30,200 bases of DNA from Chara braunii (GCA_003427395.1 BFEA01000413.1:1512859-1543058), one strand, 5' to 3'. Counted from the stretch's first letter, positions 1-8,975 are shown. Notes: generated from the sequence alone by a model not told the origin. Translations and numbers: made by a program.

Positions 1-98
1 ATGCCCACACCACCAAAAAAAATGATAAATGTATTTTACTATTTTTCCATCTTCTAGTGGAGGATTCAGTCTCATTTTGCACATTTGGAGAGTAGCGG
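1..98 (-). mobile_element. Partial MITE, family A (end fragment)
   Basis: The segment carries the internal phrase of family A in reverse (GAGGATTCAGTCTCATTTTG) followed by the end motif GAGAGTAGCGGGGCGAGGGC. The same order occurs in complete copies at 5053-5174 and 14905-15028. The other end is outside the window or lost, so no target duplication can be read. It is a non-coding, non-autonomous DNA-transposon fragment. Confidence 0.6.
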
Positions 99-118
99 GG
101 CGAGGGCAATATGAGACT

Positions 119-208
119 GAATCCTCCCCTGGAAGATAATCCTCCCTGGAAGATAATCCTCCCCTGGAAGATAATCCTCCCTGGAAGATAATCCTCCCCT
201 GGAAGATG
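119..208. repeat. 17-18 bp minisatellite, about five units
   Basis: The unit AATCCTCCCCTGGAAGAT, alternating with a form one C shorter, is repeated head to tail about five times. The unit matches the interior of MITE family A (GACTGAATCCTCCGCTAGAA in other copies), so the array appears to have expanded from inside a transposon copy. Confidence 0.85.
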
Positions 209-321
209 GAAAAATACATTTATCGAGGGCAAAGTGAGACTGAATCTCCTTAGAAGATGGAAAAATACATTTATCGGATTTCTCGTGGTGTGGGCATGTG
301 GGAAGTCGTGGAGTGAGGCCC
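209..321 (+). mobile_element. Degenerate family A MITE remnant
   Basis: After the minisatellite a second GAGACTGAATCTCCTTAGAA phrase occurs, followed by an end-like sequence GTCGTGGAGTGAGGCCC resembling the family A terminus GTGGAGCGAGGCCC. AAATACATTTATCG occurs twice, showing a local duplication. No clean terminal repeat pair is left. Confidence 0.5.
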
Positions 322-481
322 AACGGACGTCTTCCTCCAGGCTTGCCGTGAGGGGCGGGCCTCTGACAGCGCTGAGGGATCCATTTTTCCTTTTTTTTTT
401 TCCTATGCAGAAGAATCTTGGGCCTTTTCTGACATGAACTCCCCAAGAGTCCCCGGGACCATGTCCCACTTTCAGCGTTTA

Positions 482-1030
482 CGGCATACTCACACTGGGA
501 CCTATAATCCCAAATTCCCCCAAAAGAAGGGCAGACGGCAGGTCAGATTTGCCAAAGTCCTGCCCATTTGTCAGCGGCCTGTGTAGCCGCGGGGCAAGGG
601 AATTTGCGGTCACCTCTGGAGGTGACGGCAAATGCCCTATTTATTTTTTAGCATTTTCTTTGAGAATTGGTGAAAATTCGTTCACAAAAGTTCTTACACA
701 TTTTTTTTTTGTGGATGGCGTAGCCGCGGGGCAAGAGAATTTGCGGTCACCTCTGGAGGTGATGGCAAATGCCCTATTTATTTTTAGCATTTTCTTCAAG
801 AATTGGTGAAAATTCGTTCACAACAGTCCTTGCACAATTTGTGGATGGCGCCGCGTGACTAGCAAAGTACCAAACCGCCATTTCTCCAGATGGCCACGAC
901 CTTGTCCCATCCAAAAAATTACAGCAGTGCGACCCAAACCATGCCCAAAACTTCAAATCTACCCTTCCCAAATCCGCATATTTTGCACATATTTTGCGGA
1001 TTTGGGGTCGTAGTGTGAGTTACTATGCCC
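482..1030. mobile_element. Tourist-like (PIF/Harbinger-type) non-autonomous element
   Basis: The left end reads CGGCATACTCACACTGGGAC; the right end read on the other strand is GGGCATAGTAACTCACACTA, followed on both sides by CCCAAAT. The ends are imperfect inverted repeats. The element is flanked by TTA at 479-481 and TTA at 1031-1033, the 3-bp TWA duplication known for PIF/Harbinger transposons. There is no transposase reading frame, so it would depend on a transposase in trans. The interior is dominated by a 138-bp tandem duplication. Confidence 0.7.
583..850. repeat. 138-bp tandem duplication with an internal palindrome
   Basis: Unit 1 (583-720) and unit 2 (721-850) are highly similar head-to-tail copies starting TAGCCGCGGGGCAAG. 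Each contains a near-perfect palindrome of about 28 bp centred on the core GTCACCTCTGGAGGTGAC. The main length difference is a T run present only in unit 1. Confidence 0.9.
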
Positions 1031-1699
1031 TTAGTTGAGGCAACTCACGGTTGTGACAGCTGAAACTGTTAATCCGATTGAAAATGAGAAATGCGTTAAT
1101 ATTATATATGTCACATATACAATTCATTCTTTTTTTCCTTTTTTCACAATTGGAGTGGCATATGGGCACGTCTGAAAGTCAAGAGTTGCCGGAATACCCT
1201 TCAGTTGCCAGAATACCATACCTAAACCACCAGTCCCCCGGGGGTCTTAGACCCCCTCTGGGTCACCGTACTTAAACTAACAGTACCCCAGGGGGTCTTA
1301 GGCCCCCTCTGGGCCCCCTCTGGGCCCCCTCTGACGCAAATGCATATGGACCCATGCGGCGCACCGTTGAGTTGCCCGAATACCGTACTTAATGCCTCTC
1401 TGATCCGTCAGAAGAAGTACGAAAATGGCAACCGGAAGGAGGCCCGTATAATTTCTCCAAAAAAACAGCTTTTGGGGGGAATAAGATGGCCGTTGAGCTG
1501 GCTGTCTCAAAAAAGGAGACAGCTAAGTCGGAAAAGTAGGGAATGTAGTATTCGAGAAAAAGGATTAACTTCTGCTTTCTGTTGTAAGAAAAGCAACGAT
1601 AGTCTCTACTGCCTTTTTCATTAAAAACGGACCGCTAGATCACTTGGACAAGGTGCATCTCCTCAGTCGCCTACAGTCACACAGCAAGCTTCGGGGGAA
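1031..1699. other. No gene seen; GC-rich palindromic repeats at 1231-1333
   Basis: Two copies of CAGT(A)CCCC followed by GGGGGTCTTAG and CCCCCTCTGGG start at 1231 and 1281. The second is followed by two further GCCCCCTCTGGG units. GAATACC-containing phrases flank them. I recognise no coding region in this stretch. Confidence 0.6.
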
Positions 1700-1814
1700 G
1701 GGCTGTGCACTCTGCTGCAGTGCAATACGGAGGCAACACTGGAGGCAATACCGTGGCCCAGAAAAAATAATTTAGTATAGTACTTGATCTTAGCCAAATG
1801 GCCGAGAAAGGTAT
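1700..1814 (-). ncRNA. U2 snRNA-like sequence, internally deleted (probable pseudogene or variant)
   Basis: Read on the minus strand from 1814, the first 33 bases match the conserved 5' end of spliceosomal U2 snRNA with one mismatch (T to A at position 16). This covers stem-loop I and its flank, the part known to pair with U6. The branch-site recognition motif GTAGTA that should follow is absent, and stem IIa/IIb is missing. An Sm-like tract TTATTTTTTC follows at once, then a tail with GTATTGCACTGC and GTGCAC resembling the U2 3' stem-loop IV. The span is about 115 nt against 188-196 nt for normal U2. No convincing plant snRNA upstream element is visible. Without the branch-site motif it cannot act as ordinary U2, so a processed or recombined pseudogene is likeliest. 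The 5' match is strong; the 3' assignment is weaker. Confidence 0.7.
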
Positions 1815-2082
1815 CTCCGTTTCTATTTTCTTTGGCTCTCATCGACTTATCCTCTGAGCTGGTATGGTCGTGAGCAGGAAGACATGGATTGAAAGTCCGG
1901 TTTCTGGAATACTTTCAGGATCTACAGTACAGCAGAACTTCCTACAAATTTCGCTCTATTTTCTTCAAAAGGTGAGAAAGGTAGTACTGCTAGCAACATC
2001 AGGGCTATCTGGCGGCCAATTTATGGCTGAAGAGGCAGCTTCTACTGTTCTCAACAACTTTATCTTATATCAGCATCAATTG
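1815..2082. other. No feature recognised
   Basis: Short open frames exist on the plus strand, but none carries a recognisable motif. The stretch separates the U2-like sequence from the retroposon at 2083. Confidence 0.5.
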
Positions 2083-2219
2083 TATGAGGGACGCTGGACC
2101 CGTTTTCCAGCAGGTGTAGCTCCCCACCAATAGACAGAGCCTCCTCGACAGTGCTAGCGGTGCCTGCTCTTATCAGCACCTCTAGCAACGGATCGGGTTG
2201 TTTAAAAAAAAAAAAAAAA
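2083..2219 (+). mobile_element. SINE-like short retroposon with A tail
   Basis: The sequence 2083-2140 matches, at 52 of 56 aligned positions plus a 2-nt gap, the reverse complement of 20609-20664 inside another retroposon. The core is GTAGCTCCCCACCAATAGAC. It ends in a pure 16-base A tract at 2204-2219. The part between 2141 and 2203 differs from the other copy, so the two share a module but not the 3' region. No clear RNA polymerase III box was found, so the parental RNA is unknown. The 5' boundary is uncertain. Confidence 0.6.
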
Positions 2220-2788
2220 CGTGAGGGCACGGGTGCGCAGCCCGAACTACGTTTGTTGATGCGGTTGGGGAAGGCTGAGGTAGTGAAATTTGAGTAGAAA
2301 GGGTACATGTTGTATTCGAACACTACGGGCACGTGTTCTATCCAAAACTGCTCATCTATTTCAAAAAAGTGGACCTTCGGAATATTCAAAACTCAAGGAC
2401 CAGCTTCCTCGGCCTCCTACAGGCAGCTACTGGTCCTTCACGTGCCCTGCCCCTTGCTAAGCCCCGAAACCTCAAAATGCCCACCCTCACCCTCCCGAAA
2501 AACCACCGACGTTGAAATTTCAATGACGTTGAAATGCCTCAGGGGGGAAAAAATCAACCATGACGGGCTGCGAACTGCTCTCTCCAGAATGTATCAGACT
2601 GCAGTTGTGGCCAGGCTAGCCCGAGTGAAAAACACTGCACATCTTCGTTCCAGCTGTTGGCAGCAGGTCCAGGATAAGGGGCGGTACCTGTGCCAACCGA
2701 AAAAATGTCCCTTACCCATTCCCATCCCCTCCAGGGTCGGCAAAGCTTGGCGCACAGGACATATTTCGGCTCGGCATCAGTAGTTGCA
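2220..2788. other. No gene recognised
   Basis: Open frames of up to about 158 codons are present on the plus strand, but their translations show no domain, and they overlap frames in other phases. I find no repeat or RNA signal here. Confidence 0.5.
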
Positions 2789-2857
2789 CCAAGTACTGGT
2801 GGTTTAAGTCCGTACTCAACTCGTTTCAGGTGATGGTTTTAAACCACGAGTACTTGG
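2789..2857. repeat. 18-bp inverted repeat (hairpin)
   Basis: CCAAGTACTGGTGGTTTA at 2789-2806 is matched at 17 of 18 positions by the reverse complement of 2840-2857, with a 33-nt loop. It could be an extruding hairpin or a miniature transposon remnant. Confidence 0.8.
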
Positions 2858-3599
2858 CCCAGCAAGGGACAGCCGGGGGAAAAAATAGAGTAGAAACATT
2901 TCTAGTCGGATGAATTTGGGTGCTCCTGTAGTGGATTTGGGTGCTCCTGTACGTTTCCTAAAATTTTGGCTTGTTAACGGGCATTACTTTAGGAAGTACT
3001 GTGTACACAATTCCCCCAGTCTCTACTCCATTTCAATTTCAAACTCTACTTTTGCTTTCCGTTGTTGCGTACCCAAAATCGGACCTTCTCTAAAAAATGG
3101 GATGGAATTTCCCCATTTGGGAAAATAGTGGCTGGACCGGTAACACTGCTTCCCCATTTGGCAACAGACAAGGTTGCAGCCGCCTGGATTTTGGGTCCTC
3201 TTCTACTGCTCCAGTCACACTGCAAGATCGCATTTCCTGGCAATATCTTTGTCTTCAAATTTCTTTCCATTTGTGCAGGTCTATTCCAAACAAGAAACGG
3301 AATTTACCGTAACCTCTCCCGAGGTGACCCCCGTCACCCCTCAGACCGCTGACAAATGGGGTCAAATGGGGTCACCAATAAGTGGTTTGGGAAATGAGAT
3401 CCTGGTGTGACTATCCCCGACACTATTTTTTTGGGGATTTTGGGGATTATACCGATTTGGTACCGCAGTGTGAGTGAGGGTACTCGCACAAAGACTTTTC
3501 TGAATGCATCTGACTGCAATTACGACCAGTCCTGAACCTATCTGACTGCAAATCACGTCCAGAGCTCAATTGAAAAAATAGCCCAAGTGTGAGCATGCC
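2858..3599. other. Decayed ends related to the 482-1030 element; small tandem repeat
   Basis: A 17-bp direct repeat ATTTGGGTGCTCCTGTA lies at 2914-2930 and 2935-2951. Near 3456-3484 the phrase GATTTGGTACCGCAGTGTGA resembles the right end of the 482-1030 element. At 3584-3599 AAGTGTGAGCATGCC resembles it again. No matching left end or target duplication was found, so these are called remnants only. No gene is visible. Confidence 0.45.
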
Positions 3600-4124
3600 T
3601 TGAGTGTCTTTTTCTCTCACTCGAATTCATCCCAACGTTAAGAAGTTACAACAAAAAAAGTTTAAAAAACACATTAAAACGTTACAACTATTAGGAGGGG
3701 ACGTGGAGAAAAGAGGGGGGGGAGGAAGTTGCAACGACGAATTAAAACGTTGCAACAAAAAACACAGACAGAGCAAAGGAAGAAGGCTGGGTTGCCACTT
3801 GCAACGAACAAAAATAGAACGCTTGAAAAGAAACATGACAGGTTCTAGAGAAAAAAACGAGCAAAGTTCTAGAAATGACAAGAGAAGGCATTGGAAATTA
3901 AAGTGGAAATAAACACTAGAATGTACACCAGCAATAGGAGTAAAAAAATAAGCCGTTTAGGAATAAGCATCATAACGTACACTAACAACAGGAATAATGC
4001 TGTAATTCAACATAAAACGAGAGCATTACAATGTTCATTAACCATCTACATTGTACGACGCTACGCTGCAAGTGCGCTTCGTAGCATGCAGTTCTACCAG
4101 TCGACCACGCTCCAGACGGACAAT
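3600..4124. other. A-rich stretch with recurrent GTTRCAAC motifs, no gene
   Basis: GTTACAAC or GTTGCAAC occurs repeatedly between about 3640 and 3810, including the near-identical phrases ATTAAAACGTTACAAC and ATTAAAACGTTGCAAC. GTACACCAGCAATAGGAGTAA near 3919 is loosely repeated as GTACACTAACAACAGGAATAA. The plus-strand frame at 3604-3912 is lysine- and arginine-rich low complexity and not a credible gene. Confidence 0.45.
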
Positions 4125-4182
4125 TCGGCATTAAAAAAAAAAAAAAAAAAAAAATAATAATAATAATAATAAAATCGGCATT
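4125..4182 (+). mobile_element. A-rich tract flanked by an 8-bp direct repeat (tail-only insertion?)
   Basis: TCGGCATT at 4125-4132 is repeated at 4175-4182. Between them lie 22 A residues followed by about six TAA units and AA. A poly(A)-(TAA)n tract bounded by a direct repeat is what target-primed reverse transcription would leave if only the tail of a retroposon were inserted. Replication slippage next to a chance repeat is the alternative. Confidence 0.5.
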
Positions 4183-4263
4183 TCAAAGATTTCCCCACAG
4201 CCAGCAAGACAGAATTCTGGAAGAACGAGAAGAGACGCAAAGGAACAGAGACCGAAAGGTAAA

Positions 4264-4347
4264 CACAGACAGCCAGCCAGACAGACAGACCGATCGACCG
4301 ACAGAGATACACAGAGTCCAGTAGCCAGCCAGACAGACAGACAGACC

Positions 4348-4387
<40 letters not shown>

Positions 4388-4445
4388 TGCAGACAGACAG
4401 ACATGCAGACAGACAGACAGACAGACAGACAGACGGACGGACGGA
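4264..4445. repeat. (ACAG)n tetranucleotide microsatellite
   Basis: An interrupted CAGA/GACA array with GCCA, GACC and GACG variants. All minus-strand frames over it read as Ser-Val-Cys-Leu periodic repeats and are artefacts. Confidence 0.95.
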
Positions 4446-5052
4446 CGAATGGACAGACAGTGAACCGCGGTGGAATACGGTATGAGACACAGAGAGGGAG
4501 CGAATGTACGGGGTAGCAGAGAATGGCGGAATAGTGAAGACACGAGAGTGAGAGATATAGGCGAAGGGAAAGAGAGAAGAGATGGGAGAGCAGAGAAAGG
4601 AAGGGATAGCACTAGCAGCGCCGCAGCAGCTGAAGAAGAACAACAAGAGAGGTTCACGGTGATTGTTGGTCATTGACGGTCAGATGATGATGATGACGGC
4701 GATGGCGAGGTATACTCGAAGAAGAAGAAGAAGAAGAAGAAAAGAAGAGAAAGAATAGTGACAAGAAGTGGCCAAAAGCTGCCAGTCGAACGTGCTTCTC
4801 AAGAAAAGAAAAAGAAAAAAAACAAACATTACAACTCGCCACGTAAAAGCCCCATAAACGCGCAGATTCTTTTATTCACGTGTAGACCAGGTTGCGCTCC
4901 TGGTAGTCTTCAGAGGGCATAATGATTCCCTAACGCGCCTCACGGATCCGCCACTCAACCACAACTTACTGAGAGGGCCATCGGCCTTGTCCTCTACATC
5001 CCAGGCTACGCTGCTTAGGCTATTCCCATCTGAAAGGAGAGACAACGAGAAA
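4446..5052. other. Purine-rich stretch with ATG and GAA runs, no gene
   Basis: The stretch contains GATGATGATGATG near 4683 and (GAA)n at about 4718-4744. A GAGA-rich region precedes them. No coding region or RNA is recognisable. Confidence 0.6.
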
Positions 5053-5174
5053 GGGCCTCCCTCCACTACTCTGGAAACGTGCAAAACGAGACCGAATCTC
5101 CCGCTAGAACATGCAAAGACACAGCGCCATGATTTGTGTCTTTTTTGCATGTCGAAAGGAGTGGAGCGAGGCCC
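5053..5174 (+). mobile_element. MITE family A, copy 1 (122 bp, AAA duplication)
   Basis: Terminal inverted repeats GGGCCTCCCTCCACTACTCT and, at the other end on the opposite strand, GGGCCTCGCTCCACTCCTTT bound the element. It is flanked by AAA at 5050-5052 and 5175-5177. The interior holds the family phrase GACCGAATCTCCCGCTAGAA. The 3-bp A/T duplication and GGGCC start fit a Tourist-type (PIF/Harbinger) MITE. Confidence 0.75.
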
Positions 5175-5241
5175 AAAGCGCAGGAGCCGGCGGAAGGAAG
5201 CGAAGGAAGAGGGTGAAGGAGAGAGAATAGCAATAGTCATA

Positions 5242-5419
5242 CGGCCTCGCTGCACTGCTCTCTCCTCCAAATGTGCAAAATGAAACTGAATCCCCAGCTA
5301 GAACATTGAAAAATACGACGCCCAAACACACACACACACAAAAAAATAATAATAATAATAAAATACGACGCCATATTTTTTCGTCTTTTGTGCATGCGGA
5401 GAGTAGTCGAGCGAGGCCC
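5242..5419 (+). mobile_element. MITE family A, copy 2 (ATA duplication, carries a nested insertion)
   Basis: The ends are CGGCCTCGCTGCACTGCTCT and, opposite, GGGCCTCGCTCGACTACTCT. ATA lies at 5239-5241 and 5420-5422. The copy is about 50 bp longer than its relatives because of the direct-repeat-flanked insertion at 5311-5372. Confidence 0.75.
5311..5372 (+). mobile_element. (CA)n-A-(TAA)n tract flanked by a 12-bp direct repeat
   Basis: AAATACGACGCC at 5311-5322 is repeated exactly at 5361-5372. Between them is a CA run, then A residues, then TAA units. The other MITE copies lack this block, so they act as empty-site comparators and show that it is an insertion or expansion within copy 2. Confidence 0.6.
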
Positions 5420-5436
5420 ATATCAAAAAAGACTAA

Positions 5437-5563
5437 GGGCATCGCCACACCACTCTCGAAATGTGCAAAATGAGAAAGAACTTCCTGCTAGAACACGGCC
5501 AGGTGCACCCGCCACATTTTTGTCTTTTTCACATTAAATTTCGAGAGTGGTGTGGCGAGGTCC
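5437..5563 (+). mobile_element. MITE family A, copy 3
   Basis: The inverted ends are GGGCATCGCCACACCACTCT and, opposite, GGACCTCGCCACACCACTCT, and the similarity continues through CGAAAT. The flanks are TAA on the left and TGA on the right, a duplication with one change at best. Internal phrase: AATGAGAAAGAACTTCCTGC. Confidence 0.7.
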
Positions 5564-5625
5564 TGAGCCACGGACGTCTAAGTGTGAACACTTCGCGAAG
5601 AAAGAGAAGAGAGAAACGGTTGGAG

Positions 5626-5666
5626 AAGACGGCTCATTCCCAAAAAAATTAAAAAAAAGACGGCTC
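5626..5666 (+). mobile_element. 21-bp A-rich insert flanked by a 10-bp direct repeat
   Basis: AAGACGGCTC at 5626-5635 recurs at 5657-5666, with ATTCCC followed by A-rich sequence between them. It has the same layout as 4125-4182 and 5311-5372. Confidence 0.45.
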
Positions 5667-6383
5667 GGAAAATGACGAGAAGGAGAAGGCGGTAGAGGAG
5701 TAAAGAGGAGTAACATGGAAAAGCAAAAGAGAATAACGAGAAGGAAGATTTGGGTGATTACGCGAGTTTCAGAGCAGACTATGCGGTCGGCTCACCATAT
5801 CCTTGAGTTCCACAACGCTGAGCTGGATCCTTCCTCCTCTTCCTCCGCTTACTTTCGGCGGGAGATCAAAGACAACTTCTTCAGCAGGGACGACGTGATG
5901 GCGCTCGGTCCCGATCACCTGTCTGTCGGTCTATCTGTCCGTCGGTCCCGATCACCTGTCTGTCGGTCTATCTGTCTGTCGGCGGGTGGAGGTGGTCCAC
6001 GCTTCCGTGATGACGGGAAACTTCTTCCCTGCCAGAAAAGACAGCCCCGCGCCCGCATGTGGACTGGGCGCCGGCTGCTACCGAAGCGAATCGGCGTTCC
6101 CCGTATGGCGACGCCCGTCACCAGCCACATTTTTTTATAAAATTGCCCGCGTTTTATTCTAAAATTGCCCGCGTTTTATTTCTGGCCGCTTGTCTTTTCT
6201 TCTCGTATTTCTGGCCGCTTTGGGCCTCGTTTTTTTTTTTTTTCAAAGGCTTCCACACCACTTGAGTTCAAGAGCGCAGCGAAAAATCTTCGTTCCACCC
6301 CCCGGTTTAGAGCGACCGGCATTGTTTTCACTTTTTTGGGTCCCGAGGGTGCGCCCTCGAAACCCAAGGGTGACACAGCCAAA
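5667..6383. repeat. Non-coding stretch with three small tandem or direct repeats
   Basis: A 37-bp tandem duplication (period from 5905 to 5942) contains GTCTGTCGGTCTATCTGTC. AAAATTGCCCGCGTTTTATT is present twice in tandem near 6139-6182. TATTTCTGGCCGCTT occurs at 6177-6191 and 6206-6220, separated by a pyrimidine-rich 14-mer. GAGTTCAAGAGCGCAGC near 6263 recurs near 8974. No gene is seen. Confidence 0.6.
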
Positions 6384-8460
6384 GGGGCTCGTCAGACACT
6401 CCTTGGGGCATCCTCGGGGCCCAAGGAATTTTCCTTAGGGGTTTTGAAGGAAATTCCCGCCTTCGTTTCACCTATCCTTTGGCCGCCGGCGGCCATTTTC
6501 ATAATATTATAGTCAGCCGCGGAGGGGGCAATGCCTTGGTCCATTGCGTGATGCCCGTCTTGCTACGGTGTGGTCCAGCTGCCGAAGGCGGGAAATTTTG
6601 AAAGGCGCCGGCAACCGGGGGAAAAAAAACCCTTAAAAAAAGCAATGGAACTCCCCGTTCGAAAATCAAATTTCAAATTGGGTGCTGGGTGTGACGACGG
6701 CGATGCGGGGCAGGTGGCATCCATATCTGTGACGGTGGAAACGGGCATTTGCAGCGGCGTAGTGGAGTCCTTGTACGTCGTCACGAATTTGTGAGCGCCC
6801 CATGAAGGTCCATCGCCATCGCCTCTGCATGCCGCCGCGCCTATGTGTTGAGTCGAGCACACAGGGGGAACCTCGTCGGGGACTTGGCGCTGAGGCTACC
6901 GTGGTCGTGCCGAGTTGGTAGGCTGTTGTATTTTCGTGGTTCCTGAGCATTGCAACACACGTGCCGATGGAGGGCGGCAGCGACGACGGATGTGCGAAGT
7001 TGACGACGATCGAGAAGACGGCCGTGCTCTTTCATTGTCAGCAGGAGAGGGCATTGGGCAGAATGAGAGCGCAGATCTGCGCGGAGGAGGAAGACGCTTC
7101 ATCAAGTCCCGGTCGAAGGGCTGGATACTGTGGCCATCACCGAGGCTGCAGTTCAGGTTTGCTACGCCATGGGTTGCAATGTTCTTCCACGAGTGACACC
7201 GAGGTGGTGGATGAAAAGGAGGACCGGAGGGGCGTGGGAGGATCTCAGGCAATGCGATCATGCAACGAAGGAGTACTTCTAGGAGACGTTGCGTATGTCG
7301 CCGCAAGTCTTTCGGGTGATGGTGATTGCATCCAGTGTGGACGAACGTGCGTGGGATGTGCTGCCGATGTCGATGTCGATCCATCGTCTTCTCGGTTGGA
7401 AGCCTTCGATAGAGGTCGGCCATCAACAATAGAGGAAGCACACGTGGAACAGGAGGACCACAACAAGCAAAACTGTGACTGGGAGCAGCAGTGACAACCT
7501 TCAATAGAGGTCGGCCATCAACAACACGTACGACAGGGCCGTAATTCTACGACGACGATGAAGGTCCACTGAACGGTGACAATGAAGGGAGCACGCGGAC
7601 AGCATACAACACACGCACTCTAATAGGTCGTACGCCCTTGCACGACGGGCCGGGCCATGGCCTGCGTGGTGGCTTCTTGAGTGGTCCACTGAAGACCTGA
7701 TCTTCGCCTGCCGCTCGTCCATGATGACGTCCTTCGTCGCAGACCGGATCTTACATGTATGTCCTGGTACCCTGCTGAGGATGCAGGCGTGGAAAAAGAC
7801 AACAAGGACAAGCAAAAGGATGACCTGGAGCAGCGGCGGCGGCCTTCACAAGACGTCGGCAATGAAAGGCAAGTGGGGAAGGGTAGTAGCTAGATGACGA
7901 CGATAAACCTCCAGCAAACGGGGACGAAGAGGGCTGCAAACGGCAGACCGCAGCATGGGACAAACGCCTTGTAACGTTTTTTGTCGCGGAATAGAGTGGG
8001 CAATTGGAACAAGGAGGGTCAGCTGAAGTATTCAAATTTGTTGACCGTTCGACCCCTTTCCGTTTGGCAGCACACACTGCGAGGGAGAACACTGGTTGAC
8101 GACGTCCGCGGGGGCCGGCCAGCCACCAACGGGTACCGTTGGCATAAGGATCCTGGAAGCCGAACTTTGAAAACCCAAGATGTCCGTGCACTGCCTGATA
8201 GGAGCTCCAACGGGCCAGCCGACGAAAACGTCTTGCTGACGACGGGTGCCCTCGCCGCTCCGATTGTTGCGGATCTTTGACCTCCAAGGGACCTCGGGAG
8301 GTCCCTTGGGGAATGCCACCAAATGGCTGTAGCCCGAGGACGCCCCAAGCATTCTCTAAGGAAATGATTTCACTTTTTTTTTCGTTTTCATTCCCGAGGA
8401 TAGGTGGAACGAAATTTTCCTCGGGGGATTTACGCGCCTGAGGAGTGTCTAACAAGCCCC
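6384..8460. mobile_element. 2.08-kb interval bounded by inverted repeats (putative DNA transposon)
   Basis: GGGGCTCGTCAGACACTCC begins at 6384, and the opposite-strand reading from 8460 is GGGGCTTGTTAGACACTCC, 17 of 19 identical. Similarity resumes further in, with TTCGTTTCACCTATCCT on the left and TTCGTTCCACCTATCCT on the right. AAA flanks both outer ends (6381-6383 and 8461-8463). The interior contains several long frames on both strands but none with a recognisable transposase motif. It also has loosely repeated blocks, for example ATAGAGGTCGGCCATCAACA near 7411 and 7504, with a diverged third copy near 7840. A non-autonomous PIF/Harbinger-like element is the best reading. Confidence 0.5.
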
Positions 8461-8488
8461 AAAATCGCCCTTGAATGCAAGTCATTCA

Positions 8489-8975
8489 GGGCATACTCAC
8501 ACGGGGACCAAAAGTCTCAAAAATTTGAGGCATTTGTTTTTTTTTTTATAGGTATTTGGTCCACGTGTGGTCACATGGGCGGACCTCGTCCAGAAAGGAC
8601 AAAGTCGCGACCCTTACACTTTGCACTCAGGGCAAGTGCGCCCGGTCACACCGGGGAGGGCCAAACAAAAATATGGTTTTTTTTTTTTTTTACGCCAATA
8701 TAACGCGTGGGCCTTCGCTACAACGTAAATGTTTCTGGTCGCATTTTCAGTTGTTTGGCGGGATGTCTTCTTCATCTACGATTCTCTTCAATTCGATAAC
8801 ATTAAAAAAAAGAAAAAACGAAAGGTAATTTGAGACCACCTCTAAAAAATGGTCCTCCCGCAGCCTCGGAGGCCGATGACACAAGGGTCACCGTTTGAGG
8901 CATTTGGGTAGCGGGCCTCTCCAGTGTGACCTGAAAACTGACTCAAATTTTGGGATTTAGGGTCTTTTGGTCCTG
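8489..8975. mobile_element. Relative of the 482-1030 element, right end damaged
   Basis: The left end GGGCATACTCACACGGGGAC matches the left end at 482. Facing it, the opposite strand near 8972 reads GGACCAAAAGACCC, mirroring GGACCAAAAGTCTC at the left. The outermost bases of the right end are lost, and the sequence runs into GAGTTCAAGAGCGCAGC, which also occurs near 6263. No target duplication can be defined and there is no coding region. Confidence 0.5.

Noticed and set aside
119-208. CRISPR-like array
   Set aside because: Units are head to tail without unique spacers, and the genome context is eukaryotic. It is a minisatellite.
1815-1890. Plant snRNA upstream element for the U2-like sequence
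   Set aside because: TCATCGACTT occurs, but in the wrong orientation and with poor match to the known RTCCCACATCG element. No clear TATA at the required spacing.
4094-4673. Minus-strand frames of 180-187 codons
   Set aside because: Their length comes from the ACAG microsatellite, which reads as periodic Ser-Val-Cys-Leu in all phases.
6961-7494. 177-codon plus-strand frame as a host or Myb-like gene
   Set aside because: No SANT/Myb tryptophan pattern or other motif. It overlaps a 202-codon frame on the other strand of equal merit.
7751-8485. 244-codon minus-strand open frame
   Set aside because: No domain or motif, biased Ser/Arg/Pro composition from GC-rich DNA, and it runs across the inverted terminal repeat of the putative transposon. 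Treated as chance.
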